The notes below the pieces were generated by a model. The model ran no database searches and had not been told where the DNA came from. It saw only the letters and a list, made by a program, of their open reading frames with translations. Positions 27,495-39,176 of a stretch of 64,000 nt of DNA are shown here, in pieces. Each line of letters begins with the position of its first letter. The first letter of the stretch is position 1. This DNA is from Brevibacillus reuszeri (lineage in GTDB: Bacteria > Bacillota > Bacilli > Brevibacillales > Brevibacillaceae). Location: assembly GCF_002897295.1 (NCBI RefSeq), contig NZ_BEXF01000006.1:1-64000 (forward strand), given 5' to 3'. The position numbers were made by a program, and so were the translations under genes.

Positions 27495-28142
27495 ATGAGC
27501 GAAAAATCAATCAGAGAACGAATTATTGAAACATCCATGCGCTTGTTTGAAGCGAATGGGTATCATCGGGTGACCGTTGATCAGATTGTAAAGGAAAGCG
27601 GAACATCAAAAGGGGGCTTCTACCACAACTTTAAGTCCAAGGATGAACTGCTCTACATCATTCATGATCAATTTATTACATACGTATTGGAAAAGGCAGA
27701 GGAAGCTTACGAGCAATGGGATACGCCGACAGAACGACTGCAAGCGATCGTGAAATCCTTCGTAATGATGATCGATTTGTACCGCTCACAGGTAACCATT
27801 TTTTACCAGGAGAGCTTATTCCTCTCTCCAGAGTACTTCAAGGATATCGAGGTAAAAAGGGATCGCTACAAACAAATCATGTTTACTGTGATTCAGGACG
27901 GTATCGCATCAGGTGAATTCCGCCCCGAGCTGCCTGTCCCGATTGTATCCATGGCGATTTTTGGAATGGTCAACTGGATTTACAAGTGGTATCAAAAGTC
28001 AGGTACGTATTCAATCGAACAGATTGCTGATATTTACGCGGATATGGTGCTGCATTCGGTATTAAAGCGTGATGCGATGGAAAACCCGGATTTTAATCGC
28101 TTTTTCTTACAACATCCGGAATTTCCGTATAAGCCATTGTAA
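27495..28142 (+). CDS. TetR/AcrR family regulator of the propionyl-CoA operon
   Basis: 215 residues. The helix-turn-helix is clear near residues 8-55 (ANGYHRVTVDQIVKESG, then TSKGGFYHNFKSKDELL). The C-terminus is an all-helical ligand domain. A TATAAT at 27472-27477 predicts a transcript starting only about 10 nt before ATG 27495; a GTG at 27486 is the alternative start. Three matching TetR-style palindromes lie between this gene and the methylmalonyl-CoA mutase operon, making it their likely repressor. An acyl-CoA (propionyl- or methylmalonyl-CoA) ligand is plausible but not shown by the sequence. Confidence 0.85.
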   Translation: MSEKSIRERIIETSMRLFEANGYHRVTVDQIVKESGTSKGGFYHNFKSKDELLYIIHDQFITYVLEKAEEAYEQWDTPTERLQAIVKSFVMMIDLYRSQVTIFYQESLFLSPEYFKDIEVKRDRYKQIMFTVIQDGIASGEFRPELPVPIVSMAIFGMVNWIYKWYQKSGTYSIEQIADIYADMVLHSVLKRDAMENPDFNRFFLQHPEFPYKPL

Positions 28143-28242
28143 GGAAAAAGGTGGATGGCCAAGGAAACAGCGGCTATGCTCAGCTAGTGTAGAACAGCAG
28201 GGTCCTAGTCGCTTGGCAGCCTTATTTTAAAAAATGAACTCT

Positions 28243-28264
28243 ACAGACCAACTGGTTGGTCTGT
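28243..28264. promoter_or_regulatory. TetR operator O1
   Basis: Perfect 10-bp arms ACAGACCAAC/GTTGGTCTGT around TG. It overlaps the -35 region of the operon promoter. Confidence 0.75.
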
Positions 28265-28290
28265 ACTATTATTCAGACATTTGGTATAAT
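28262..28290 (+). promoter_or_regulatory. Promoter of the propionyl-CoA operon
   Basis: Extended -10 TGGTATAAT (TATAAT at 28285-28290). The -35 position, 17 nt upstream, reads TGTACT, which is weak. Operator O1 covers the -35 and operator O2 begins near the predicted start of transcription (about 28297). Confidence 0.6.
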
Positions 28291-28297
28291 GATCGTG

Positions 28298-28315
28298 AGA
28301 CCAACTGGTCGGTCC
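28298..28315. promoter_or_regulatory. TetR operator O2
   Basis: AGACCAAC-TG-GTCGGTCC, the same motif as O1 with one arm change; centre 53 bp from the centre of O1. Confidence 0.7.
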
Positions 28316-28329
28316 TGCGCGATAGTACA

Positions 28330-28347
28330 AAACCAACCAGTCGGTTT
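28330..28347. promoter_or_regulatory. TetR operator O3
   Basis: AAACCAAC-CA-GTCGGTTT, the third copy; centre 32 bp from the centre of O2, inside the untranslated leader. Confidence 0.7.
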
Positions 28348-28389
28348 GTATCGAATTACAAGCTGACATGGATAACAGGAGGAATCATT

Positions 28390-28896
28390 GTGCTTACCAT
28401 TTATGAACTGAGAGAACTTGTAAAGCTATTGGAACAAACCGATGTAGAATCATTCGAAGTGAAAAATGAAGATTCTCGTTTATCGATAAAAAGAAGACTT
28501 GGCGAGCAGCCTGTAGTGGTTCAAGCTCCTGTAACTCCGGCAAAGCTCGCTGTTGTTACCCCAATCGCCCCACCAAAGGCAGAGAAACCTGTGCAAGCCG
28601 CTCCATCTGCCACTCCTGTGCAACCACCTGCTTCGCAAGTTGAAGACACAGAAAACCTGTACAAAATTACGTCTCCCATGGTCGGTACTTTTTATGCAGC
28701 TCCAGCAGTAGATGCAGCTCCATACGTCTCTGTACATGATCAAGTTCAACCGACTACAATTGTATGTATCGTGGAAGCCATGAAGCTGTTTAATGAAATT
28801 GAAGCTGAAGTCAAGGGCGAAATCGTCCAAATATTAGTGGAAAACGGCCAATTAGTCGATCAGGGACAGCCATTGTTCTTGGTAAAGCGGGTATAA
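28390..28896 (+). CDS. Biotin carboxyl carrier protein of acyl-CoA carboxylase
   Basis: 168 residues. The N-terminal helix region MLTIYELRELVKLLEQTD resembles AccB, followed by a Pro/Ala-rich hinge (about 42-85) and a C-terminal biotinyl domain with the biotinylation motif EAMKL (Lys132). Biotin on this lysine shuttles carboxylate between the biotin carboxylase and carboxyltransferase encoded downstream. The start is GTG 28390 with ACAGGAGGAATC upstream; the longer frame from 28234 runs through promoter and operators and is rejected. It is the first gene of the operon. Confidence 0.9.
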   Translation: MLTIYELRELVKLLEQTDVESFEVKNEDSRLSIKRRLGEQPVVVQAPVTPAKLAVVTPIAPPKAEKPVQAAPSATPVQPPASQVEDTENLYKITSPMVGTFYAAPAVDAAPYVSVHDQVQPTTIVCIVEAMKLFNEIEAEVKGEIVQILVENGQLVDQGQPLFLVKRV

Positions 28897-28935
28897 TAGC
28901 GATAGCATTGAGTGAACCGGGGGAGGTCAGGTTTC

Positions 28936-31055
28936 GTGAATAAAGACACATTGTTTACAGAATTCTCTGTGCCAACGTATGAACAATGGAGAGCAGCTGC
29001 AGAGAAATCACTGAAAGGTGCTTCATTTGACGCAAAGCTCTTGACCAAGACTGTTGAGGGGATTACGTTACAGCCGATTTATCGCAAAGAAGATACGGAG
29101 AAAATACCTCACTCAGCTGACTTGCCAGGAGTGGCACCCTTTGTGCGCGGGACCAAAGCAATTGAAGAACGGCAGACGCAAAGCTGGCATGTCAGCCAGG
29201 AAATTGTGGCGAATACAGCGGAAGCATTTAACCTAGCCGCGCTTCACGATTTAGCGCGCGGACAAACAATGGTAAACATAGTTTTGGACCGGGCAACTGC
29301 TATCGGTCTGGACCCGAGCGAAGCAAATGCGGAACAGGTTGGAGATAGAGGATTATCCCTTTTTCGCAAAGAAGATGTAGAGGTGGCTCTTCATGGGATT
29401 GACCTGGAGAAGGTTCCTCTTTATGTAGAGGCAGGGGCACTAGGTTTACCAATACTTGCGCTATTTATTGCTCATGTCGAAGCTGCTGGCAAGGATACAA
29501 TGAAGCTTTGTGGATGTATTGGTCAAGATCCCTTCAACGAATTACTTACAGCTGGAAAACTGCCTTTCTCAATAAATACCGCATTCGATGCGATGACGCA
29601 TTCTACCCGATGGGCGAGCAAGCATGCACCCCGACTGAAAACGATCCTCGTTGGGGCTCACCCGTATCACCAAGCGGGTGGGAATGCAGTCACAGAGCTT
29701 GCCTTTTCATTGGCGACCGGTGTTGAGTATATTCAGGCATTGCTTGAACGTGGGTTGTCAATTGATGAGATTGCACCACGCATTCAGTTTTCATACGCCA
29801 TTGGATCTGACGTTTTTATGGAAATTGCCAAGCTCAGAGCAGCAAGAATGCTTTGGTCAAACATCATATCTTCCTATGGCGGTTCTACTGAATCACAAAA
29901 GATGACGATACATGCGAGAACCTCTGCTTGGACAAAAACGGTACTCGATCCTTATGTAAACCTACTTCGTTCTACTACGGAAGCGTTTTCAGCGGTTGTT
30001 GGCGGAGTAGACAGTCTGCACGTCTCTGCTTTTGATGAAGCGTTTCGCCCAGCGAATGAGTTTTCAAGGCGGATCGCGAGAAATACCCAAATTATTTTAG
30101 AACAGGAAGCGCATTTGTCCAAAGTGGTTGACCCTGCGGGCGGTTCCTGGTACGTAGAATGGCTGACGGATGCGCTGGCCAAAAAGGCGTGGGAGCTTTT
30201 TTTGCAAACAGAGGAAAAGGGCGGAATGCTAGACTCCCTGAAAGCAGCAGCCCCGCAAACTGTGATCGAACAGTTAGCTAAAACCAAGTCCTCCAGTATC
30301 GAGCAGCGGAAGGCAAGAATCGTAGGTACAAACATGTACGCAAATGTTCAGGAGCAATCGCTTCAGAAAGAAACACTGCCAGCTATCTTCGATGAGCGGA
30401 AAGAAGCGTTAGCATCTCATCGAGCTGAGAAGGAGCAAAGCATTTTTGCCAAACAGCTGGAACAACTGGCTGGAACAAACGACAATCCGGTAGAACTAGC
30501 GGTAAAGGCAGCTCTCGCAGGAGCAACCATCGGAGATTTATCCAAAGCAGTGAGAAAGTCGGATCAGGTAGAAACAGTCATTCAGCCATTGCGCTTGCAT
30601 CGGGCATCAGAGGCATTTGAAGCATTGCGCAAGCATTCAGATATCTTTTTGGAAAAGACAGGAAAAAGGCCGGGAGTCTTTTTGGCCAACATGGGTCCTG
30701 TCTCTAAACATAAGGCAAGAGCAGACTTTTCTGCAGAGTTTTTTGCCGTTGGCGGTTTTAATGTCATTCGCGAGCACCAGTTTTCAACACCAGAGGATGC
30801 AGCGCAATCCGCTGTACAGTCAGGGGCAGCAATAACGGTAATTTGCTCCGATGATGCGAGCTACCCGGAGCTGGTACCTTCTTTGGCACAAGCGATCAAA
30901 AAGTCGAATCCGCAAATGATCGTGATGATCGCCGGAATACCTGACGCAGAACAGCTGGCGAGCTATCAGTCACATGGAGTCGATGATTGTATTCATGTCC
31001 GAACAAACTGCTACCAAATGCTGCGCCAACTCCAGGAACGGATAGGAGTGATCTC

Positions 31056-31059
<4 letters not shown>
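28936..31059 (+). CDS. mutA: Methylmalonyl-CoA mutase small (beta) subunit
   Basis: 707 residues. It has the TIM-barrel mutase domain ([38 protein letters not shown]) and a C-terminal B12-like domain in which the cobalt-ligating DxHxxG is missing ([18 protein letters not shown] occupies that place). It is therefore the non-catalytic partner of the large subunit, as is usual for two-subunit mutases. The start is GTG 28936 behind GGGGGAGGTCAGG. The last 4 nt overlap the start of the large-subunit gene. Confidence 0.93.
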
Positions 31060-33238
<2,179 letters not shown>

Positions 33239-33242
<4 letters not shown>

Positions 33243-34291
33243 GTGATGGTGCAAGCGATAAAACTTCCTTGACCTTTTCTTCGAAAGTCCGTCTACCCAA
33301 ACTCAGCGTTGATCAGTTTGTACAAGGTGTTCTCGAAAACAATCGGACGATCCTTGCTCAAGCGATCACGCTCGTAGAAAGTAATTCACCGGTTCATATG
33401 GATATGGCGCAGGAAGTGATCAAAAAGCTTCTAGCCCATACCGGCAATTCGATTCGAATCGGGATTACGGGGGTTCCCGGTGCTGGAAAGAGTACGTTCA
33501 TTGAAGAGTTCGGCACCATGCTTTGCGAAAAAGGACATCGCGTAGCCGTTTTAGCCGTCGATCCGAGCAGTACCGTGACACGCGGCAGTATATTAGGAGA
33601 CAAGACGCGGATGGAGCTGCTGTCGCGAAATCCGCATGCCTTTATTAGACCGTCTGCAACAGGTGGCACATTGGGTGGGGTCAATCGGAAAACGCGAGAA
33701 ACCATGCTCATCTGTGAAGCTGCAGGCTACGATGTGATTTTAATAGAGACAGTCGGTGTCGGGCAAAGTGAAACGACAGTCAGGTCCATGGTCGATTTCT
33801 TTTTGCTACTCATGCTGACAGGAGCTGGAGATGAGCTGCAAGGGATCAAGAAGGGTGTCATTGAAATCGCGGATGCCCTCTTAATCAACAAGGCAGATGG
33901 AGAGAACCGCACACGGGCACTGATTGCAAAGGGCGAGTATAATCGTGCTCTGCACTATTTGCAGCCAGCAACGGTAGGTTGGGAAACAAAAGCATATATG
34001 TGTTCGGCTCTGACCGGTGAAGGGATCGAGGATATATGGCATGTCGTGACAGATTTTCGCGATAAGACGACACAGACAGGTGGCTTTGCTGCCCGCCGCA
34101 AAGCACAGTCGCTCGATTGGATGCACAGCATGACGCAGGAATATTTACGAAGCATGTTTTTCAACCATCCACAGATTGCACACCTTCTGCCGCAAATGGA
34201 GGGGGCAGTCACGAGTGGTCAGCTGTCTCCTACGAGTGCCGTACAGCAGCTAATTGCTGTCTTTGAAAATGCAATCTCGAAAAAGGAATAG
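33239..34291 (+). CDS. meaB: MeaB-type GTPase chaperone of methylmalonyl-CoA mutase
   Basis: 350 residues of the G3E P-loop family. Visible motifs are GVPGAGKST (P-loop, near 76-84), [20 protein letters not shown] (switch I), ETVGVGQSE (switch II) and NKADG (guanine specificity). MeaB loads and protects adenosylcobalamin in the mutase. The ATG overlaps the mutB stop (ATGA), with GGAGGC upstream. The adjacency to mutB makes this assignment stronger than the general ArgK name. Confidence 0.93.
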
Positions 34292-34307
34292 AGAGAAGGT
34301 CGGACGT

Positions 34308-35858
34308 GTGAGCAATATGTATGAAAAAATCGATGAGCTGATGGAGCGAAAGTATAAAATCCAGCTGGGTGGTGGCGATGCAAGAATCGACGCACAGCAC
34401 AACCGTGGCAAGTTGACTGCACGTGAACGTATCGAGCTGTTGCTTGACCCGGACACCTTTATGGAGCTGAATCCGTTTGTAGAGCACCGTGCTACCCATT
34501 TTGGGCTGGATCAAACGGAAGCGCCAGGAGAAGGCGTGGTGACAGGCTACGGAAAAATTAATGGTCGCCCTGTCTATTTGTTCGCCCAGGACTTTACAGT
34601 ATTTGGCGGTGCGCTTGGCGAGATGCATGCCATGAAAATTGCCAAAGTGATGGACCTTGCGGCGAAAAATGGGGCTCCTTTCATCGGGCTAAATGATTCT
34701 GGCGGTGCGCGCATCCAGGAAGGAGTCAGCTCACTGGATGGCTACGGGACGATTTTTTACCGGAACGCGATTTACTCGGGCGTCATCCCGCAAATTTCTG
34801 TGATCCTAGGACCGTGTGCAGGTGGCGCCGTATATTCACCAGCAATTACAGATTTTGTGTTCATGGTTGAAAAGACAAGTCAGATGTTTATTACAGGACC
34901 AAAGGTAATTGAAACGGTAACAGGTGAGAAAATCTCTGCTGAAGATTTGGGCGGAGCCAAGGTTCATTCATCGGTGAGTGGAAACGCGCACTTTACAGCT
35001 GAATCCGAGCAAGAGGTATTGGAAGGTGTGCGCAGACTGCTGAGCTTCTTGCCACAAAACAACCAGGATCGTGCACCAGTGGTAGAGCCAGGGGCTCGCG
35101 AGGATTGGCAAGAGGAACTCATCGAGCTTGTCCCTGCCGAGAGCACCAAGGTGTACGATGTACGCAAGGTCATCGAAAAAATCGTAGATCATGGCGATTT
35201 CATGGAGGTTCAGCCCAATTTTGCCCGTAACATCGTGATTGGATTGGCACGTATTGATGGACATAGTGTAGGAATCATCGCCAACCAGCCAAAGGTCATG
35301 GCAGGTGGACTCGATATTCATTCGTCCGATAAACTGGCTCGTTTCATTCGCTTCTGCGATTGCTTCAATATCCCGCTGTTGACGTTTGAGGATGTTTCTG
35401 GCTTCTTCCCGGGTGTCAATCAGGAGCACGGCGGCATCATCCGCCACGGTGCCAAAATTTTGTATGCCTATTCTGAAGCGACTGTGCCGAAAATTACCGT
35501 GATTTTACGCAAGGCTTACGGCGGAGCTTATGTTGCCCTCAACTCCAAATCGATCGGTGCCGATGTCGTTTACGCATGGCCGAATGCAGAGATTGCTGTA
35601 ATGGGTCCAGAGGGTGCAGCGAACATTATTTTTGCAAAGGAAATTGAGCAAAGCGCTGATCCTGTGGCGACAAGAGCTGAGAAAATCGCCCTTTACCGTG
35701 ATAAGTTTGCGAATCCATATGTGGCGGCGAGTCTCGGCATGGTCGATGATGTCATTGATCCACGCGAAACACGGAAAAAGGTTGCAGAAGCACTGGAAAT
35801 GCTGCGAAACAAAAAAGAGGAGCGTCCCTATAAAAAGCATGGGAACATCCCATTGTAA
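34308..35858 (+). CDS. Acyl-CoA (propionyl-CoA) carboxylase carboxyltransferase subunit
   Basis: 516 residues of the crotonase-like carboxyltransferase family (MmdA/PccB). Visible segments are RGKLTARERIELLLDPDTF, the oxyanion-site GGARIQEGVSSLDGYG and PCAGGAVYSPA in the N-half, and FPGVNQEHGGIIRHGAK and RKAYGGAYVA in the C-half. It transfers carboxylate from biotin to propionyl-CoA, making (S)-methylmalonyl-CoA. GTG 34308 is chosen because GAGAAGGT lies 7 nt upstream; ATG 34317 is the alternative. Being inside the mutase operon, propionyl-CoA is the likely substrate. Confidence 0.92.
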   Translation: MSNMYEKIDELMERKYKIQLGGGDARIDAQHNRGKLTARERIELLLDPDTFMELNPFVEHRATHFGLDQTEAPGEGVVTGYGKINGRPVYLFAQDFTVFGGALGEMHAMKIAKVMDLAAKNGAPFIGLNDSGGARIQEGVSSLDGYGTIFYRNAIYSGVIPQISVILGPCAGGAVYSPAITDFVFMVEKTSQMFITGPKVIETVTGEKISAEDLGGAKVHSSVSGNAHFTAESEQEVLEGVRRLLSFLPQNNQDRAPVVEPGAREDWQEELIELVPAESTKVYDVRKVIEKIVDHGDFMEVQPNFARNIVIGLARIDGHSVGIIANQPKVMAGGLDIHSSDKLARFIRFCDCFNIPLLTFEDVSGFFPGVNQEHGGIIRHGAKILYAYSEATVPKITVILRKAYGGAYVALNSKSIGADVVYAWPNAEIAVMGPEGAANIIFAKEIEQSADPVATRAEKIALYRDKFANPYVAASLGMVDDVIDPRETRKKVAEALEMLRNKKEERPYKKHGNIPL

Positions 35859-35899
35859 GAAATATAATTGCTTATACGTAGAAAAGGGGAGAATCGGGA

Positions 35900-36355
35900 A
35901 TGAAGCTTCATGACCTACGGGAATTTATCAAGCTGGTGAACCAGTCTTCCATTGAAGAGCTGGAGTGGCAAAATGGCAAAACCAGCATCGTAATTAAAAA
36001 GGGAGCGCCTGTAATTATTGCTTCCTCTGAACAAACTTTGCAGGTGAAGGAAGCAGAAAGCGGCTACCAGGAGGCGGCCGCTACTGCAGAAGCAGCTGTG
36101 GAACCACAAGAACAACCAGCTTCGGTTGAAGAGACACAACTGGTTGTCTCACCTGGCGTTGGACTTTTTCATGCTGATGTGACTCTGGGACAAGCGGTTA
36201 CAGCCGGTGAACGGGTCGGGCGTTGTACAGTTGATGCTTTGCAGCTAACCTCCGACATCCTTTCTCCCGTTAACGGAGAAATTACAGAAATACTCGTGAT
36301 GGATGGCCAGTTTGTAGACTTTGGTAAAGCATTACTGGCGATCAAACCATACTAG
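35900..36355 (+). CDS. Biotin carrier-like protein lacking the biotin-accepting lysine
   Basis: 151 residues. The N-terminus [20 protein letters not shown] resembles the AccB-type N-terminus of the first carrier. The middle is an Ala/Glu/Gln/Pro-rich hinge (about 55-83), and the C-terminus has the hammerhead fold pattern ([31 protein letters not shown]-like end). Where carrier proteins have EAMKL, this protein reads VDALQL; the biotin site is Gln115 (CAG at 36242-36244). It cannot be biotinylated there. ATG 35900 follows AAAAGGGGAGAA. It may be a structural or regulatory subunit of the carboxylase complex, or a decayed duplicate. Confidence 0.8.
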   Translation: MKLHDLREFIKLVNQSSIEELEWQNGKTSIVIKKGAPVIIASSEQTLQVKEAESGYQEAAATAEAAVEPQEQPASVEETQLVVSPGVGLFHADVTLGQAVTAGERVGRCTVDALQLTSDILSPVNGEITEILVMDGQFVDFGKALLAIKPY

Positions 36356-36369
36356 GGAGGGGCACCGAA

Positions 36370-37716
36370 ATGTTTACAAAAGTCTTAGTTGCCAACCGCG
36401 GTGAAATCGCCGTCAGAATTATTCGTGCTTGCAGAGAATTAGGAATTGCTACCGTTGCCGTTTACTCCGAGGCAGATCGTGAGGCACTGCACGTGGAGCT
36501 GGCAGACGAAGCGTATTGCATCGGTCCGACAGCCTCCAAAGACAGCTATTTGAATATGGCTCGCATCATGACGGTCGCTTTGCATACAAAAGCAGACGCA
36601 ATCCATCCTGGATACGGCTTTTTAGCTGAGAATGCGTCATTTGCGCAGCTGTGCCAAGATTGCTCGATTACGTTCATCGGGCCTGACCCAGAAGCGATTT
36701 CCAAAATGGGAGATAAGTCGGTAGCGAAAACGACGATGAGCTTGGCAAACGTTCCTTTGGTCCCTGGTACAGACGGATTGATTGACGATATCGAGGAAGC
36801 ACTCGAGGTAGCAAAAGAAATCGGGTACCCCGTCATTGTAAAAGCGACTGCTGGTGGCGGCGGTAGAGGAATGCGCGTGGCACATGACGTGGAGGAGCTG
36901 GAAAAATCCATCCGTCAGGCGCAAAAAGAAGCAGAAACGGCATTTGGCAATGCCGGTGTTTATTTGGAGAAATACGTGGAGGAGCCTCGCCATGTAGAAA
37001 TTCAGATCATGGGCGATAAACACGGCAATGCCGTTTACTTGGGTGAGCGTGATTGTTCCATCCAGAGACGTCATCAAAAGTTGGTCGAGGAAGCACCATC
37101 TCCAGCATTGGACGAATCGCTTCGAGAAAAAATGGGGCAAGCCGCTGTAGCTGCAGCAAAAGCTGTAAACTACCATGGTGCTGGAACGGTCGAATTTTTG
37201 CTGGATAAGCATGGACAATTTTATTTTATGGAAATGAATACACGTATTCAGGTTGAGCATCCCGTAACAGAGATGATTACCGGAATTGATCTCATTAAAG
37301 AACAAATTGCCGTAGCAGCAGGCAACCCGCTTTCCTTTTCACAGGAGGATGTACACATTGATGGTTGGGCGATTGAATGCAGGATTAATGCGGAGAATCC
37401 AGCCAAAAACTTTATGCCTTCCCCAGGGAAAGTAGCAAACTATTTGCCGCCAGGCGGGTATGGAGTGCGTGTAGACAGCGCGGTATATCCGGGTTATGAA
37501 ATCTCTCCGTTCTACGATTCCATGGTAGCCAAGCTGATCGTTTGGGGCAAAGATCGCAATGAAGCGATTGCCCGTATGAAGCGAGCGCTCGGCGAATTTG
37601 TGATCGAAGGTGTCCACACGACGATTCCTTTCCATGAAAAGCTGTTGGAGCATCCTGATTTTGTAGAAGGCAATTTCGCTACTAACTTTTTGGAGAAGCA
37701 TACGTTGGAGCTGTAA
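36370..37716 (+). CDS. accC: Biotin carboxylase subunit of acyl-CoA carboxylase
   Basis: 448 residues, the usual AccC length. Characteristic stretches are [17 protein letters not shown] at the start, [11 protein letters not shown] (ATP lid), [36 protein letters not shown] (Mg/catalytic Glu and Arg) and ECRINAENP. It carboxylates biotin on the carrier protein using ATP and bicarbonate. ATG 36370 follows AGGGAGGGG, 14 nt after the preceding stop. As the last operon gene it completes a propionyl-CoA carboxylase, although it could also serve acetyl-CoA carboxylase. Confidence 0.93.
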   Translation: MFTKVLVANRGEIAVRIIRACRELGIATVAVYSEADREALHVELADEAYCIGPTASKDSYLNMARIMTVALHTKADAIHPGYGFLAENASFAQLCQDCSITFIGPDPEAISKMGDKSVAKTTMSLANVPLVPGTDGLIDDIEEALEVAKEIGYPVIVKATAGGGGRGMRVAHDVEELEKSIRQAQKEAETAFGNAGVYLEKYVEEPRHVEIQIMGDKHGNAVYLGERDCSIQRRHQKLVEEAPSPALDESLREKMGQAAVAAAKAVNYHGAGTVEFLLDKHGQFYFMEMNTRIQVEHPVTEMITGIDLIKEQIAVAAGNPLSFSQEDVHIDGWAIECRINAENPAKNFMPSPGKVANYLPPGGYGVRVDSAVYPGYEISPFYDSMVAKLIVWGKDRNEAIARMKRALGEFVIEGVHTTIPFHEKLLEHPDFVEGNFATNFLEKHTLEL

Positions 37717-37734
37717 ATGGCGCCTGTAACGATT

Positions 37735-37780
37735 AAAAGCTTTGTAATGGCAATTTCCTTGCTGTTACAGAGCTTTTTTC
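37735..37780 (+). terminator. Terminator of the propionyl-CoA operon
   Basis: Long stem AAAAGCTTTGTAATGGCAA with TTGCTGTTACAGAGCTTTT (37735-37753 with 37759-37777), ending in T residues. Confidence 0.85.
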
Positions 37781-37821
37781 CATCTGGTACTTCCCGAGGT
37801 CGTTATTTTGCTGACTCTTTC

Positions 37822-37950
37822 AAAAGTTACCTCGGGGATCATCTTTGTCGCGAGGGGCTATTGCTTCGACGAACGAAAGAAGAAGTGTTAAACGAATTGC
37901 TTCCTAAACGTCGAATTGTCCACGAAATAAATGATGACGAAAAGATATGA
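37822..37950 (+). pseudogene. Possible remnant of an SNF2-type helicase gene
   Basis: An open stretch ends in a product reading LLLRRTKEEVLNELLPKRR followed by IVHEI. This resembles the conserved SNF2/RapA-type helicase segment (LRRTKEEV..ELP.K), but nothing of the remaining helicase is present on either side and no start with a ribosome site is found. It is best read as debris of a deleted gene. Recognition rests on about 25 residues only. Confidence 0.35.
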
Positions 37951-38010
37951 CTTACCACTACGGTAATTTGGAAAAGTACTAGTTGGGCCTGCAAAAATCG
38001 GAGAAAAAAT

Positions 38011-38032
38011 ACCTCACCAACACAGGTGAGGT
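38011..38032 (-). terminator. Minus-strand terminator-like hairpin
   Basis: ACCTCACC/GGTGAGGT 8-bp perfect stem; on the minus strand followed by ATTTTTTC. It has no obvious intact gene directly upstream. Confidence 0.5.
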
Positions 38033-38350
38033 AAAAAAGTAATTTTAATATTCTCAATATCCTATTGGAAAATTACTGTGTAACTGATCCTACTTGTCAC
38101 TCCTTTGCTATCGGTATGACATATGAAAATTGTGGTTCGGACTACATTTTGAAATATTTGTGCAGCAACACATCACTCGATTGGTTAAATACGGTGAGCA
38201 ACGGATAAGAAAAAAATTTACAACGGGCAACTTTAGCATATGTCAATCTTTCAATACTGTCTTCTAAACGAATATAGTTGCAGCTTTAGATATGAACCAA
38301 GTTAAACAAAGCAATCAATTTGCTATTAATTTTGGTGGTTTGGAATAAGT

Positions 38351-38386
38351 AAAATGGCTGCACCTACTGTGCTGGGCAGCCATTTT
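38351..38386 (-). terminator. Terminator of the small alarmone synthetase gene
   Basis: AAAATGGCTGC pairs with GCAGCCATTTT (38351-38361 with 38376-38386), about 40 bp beyond the stop of the minus-strand gene. Confidence 0.7.
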
Positions 38387-38426
38387 GCTCGTATGATCTG
38401 GTTTTTAGATGTCGTGCCGCAGTGGA

Positions 38427-39176
38427 CTATACGTTATTAGGACGATCGCTCAGCAATCGAAGCAGCGCTTCAGGCAACTGAAATTGCTGGTTGCTTATAC
38501 TGATCTGCTTCAAATCTTCTCCCCATTCCTCTGCCTGCGCATCCTTTACTTCACTGATCTCATTATGCAGGCGTTCCATTTTTCGATCGAGAGCAGCGGC
38601 AGAGTCGGATGCTTCCTTTAATTCCTGAAGAAGAGTAGGGGGGACTGTCCGATTGTATTTGTAATAGATTTTATGCTCCAGACTTGCCCAGAAATCCATC
38701 GCGATTGTGCGAATCTGTACTTCGACGCATACGTTTTCCTGTCTGTCAGACATGTAAATCGGGATCTCAACCAGCATGTGCAGACTGCGGTACCCGTTTT
38801 GCTTCGGATGGGAGATGTAGTCCTCGATTTCGATAATTTTCAAATCACTCTGGTTTTGCAGCATATCGCTGATCCGATAGATATCGGCGATAAAGGAGCA
38901 GGTAATTCTGATTCCTGCGATGTCGGTAATATTGGCTTTGATACTTGGCAGCGAAATGTCGAGCCCTTTTTTATACAGCTTCTTCAAAATGCTTTCAGGC
39001 GATTTTAACCTGGATTTCGTATGTTCGATTGGATTGTAATCGTGAAAAAGCTGAAATTCCTCGGTTAGGATGTCTATTTTTGTTTCGAATGCATCTAGGG
39101 CAAATTTATATGCCATCAAAAATCGAGTAATGTCGTTCTTGAATTTGCGAAATTGTTCCACTGGTAATGTGTTCAT
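38427..39176 (-). CDS. Small alarmone synthetase ((p)ppGpp synthetase, RelA/SpoT domain; YwaC/RelP-like)
   Basis: 249 residues with a single RelA/SpoT synthetase domain and no hydrolase, TGS or ACT domains. Core motifs are visible: KSRLKSPESILKKLYKKG, DIAGIRITCSF, PKQNGYRSLHMLVEIPI and VEVQIRTIAMDFWASLEHKIYYKY. It makes (p)ppGpp from ATP and GDP/GTP in the cytoplasm. The motif wording favours the YwaC/RelP branch over YjbM/RelQ. A C-terminal helical tail of about 60 residues is typical for oligomerising small synthetases. ATG 39176 follows AAAGGATAC. Single-gene unit. Confidence 0.9.
   Translation of the reverse strand: MNTLPVEQFRKFKNDITRFLMAYKFALDAFETKIDILTEEFQLFHDYNPIEHTKSRLKSPESILKKLYKKGLDISLPSIKANITDIAGIRITCSFIADIYRISDMLQNQSDLKIIEIEDYISHPKQNGYRSLHMLVEIPIYMSDRQENVCVEVQIRTIAMDFWASLEHKIYYKYNRTVPPTLLQELKEASDSAAALDRKMERLHNEISEVKDAQAEEWGEDLKQISISNQQFQLPEALLRLLSDRPNNV

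Larger units (their letters stand above)
37951..38426. other. Gene-poor stretch with two minus-strand terminators
   Basis: About 475 bp without a supported gene. It contains two hairpins (38011-38032 and 38351-38386). On the minus strand, a start-less open stretch of about 45 codons (roughly 38288-38148, product including ERLTYAKVARCKFFSYP) looks protein-like and may be more gene debris. No promoter was clear. Confidence 0.4.

Noticed and set aside
28234-28389. N-terminal extension of the first biotin carrier protein
   Set aside because: This segment contains the promoter and three operators, and the GTG at 28390 has a strong ribosome site.
36637-37305. 222-codon minus-strand open frame within biotin carboxylase
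   Set aside because: It is antisense to a highly conserved gene and has no family pattern.
37717-37821. First part of an open frame starting at 37717 directly after the biotin carboxylase
   Set aside because: It runs through the operon terminator hairpin and has no ribosome site; only the later helicase-like stretch is worth noting.
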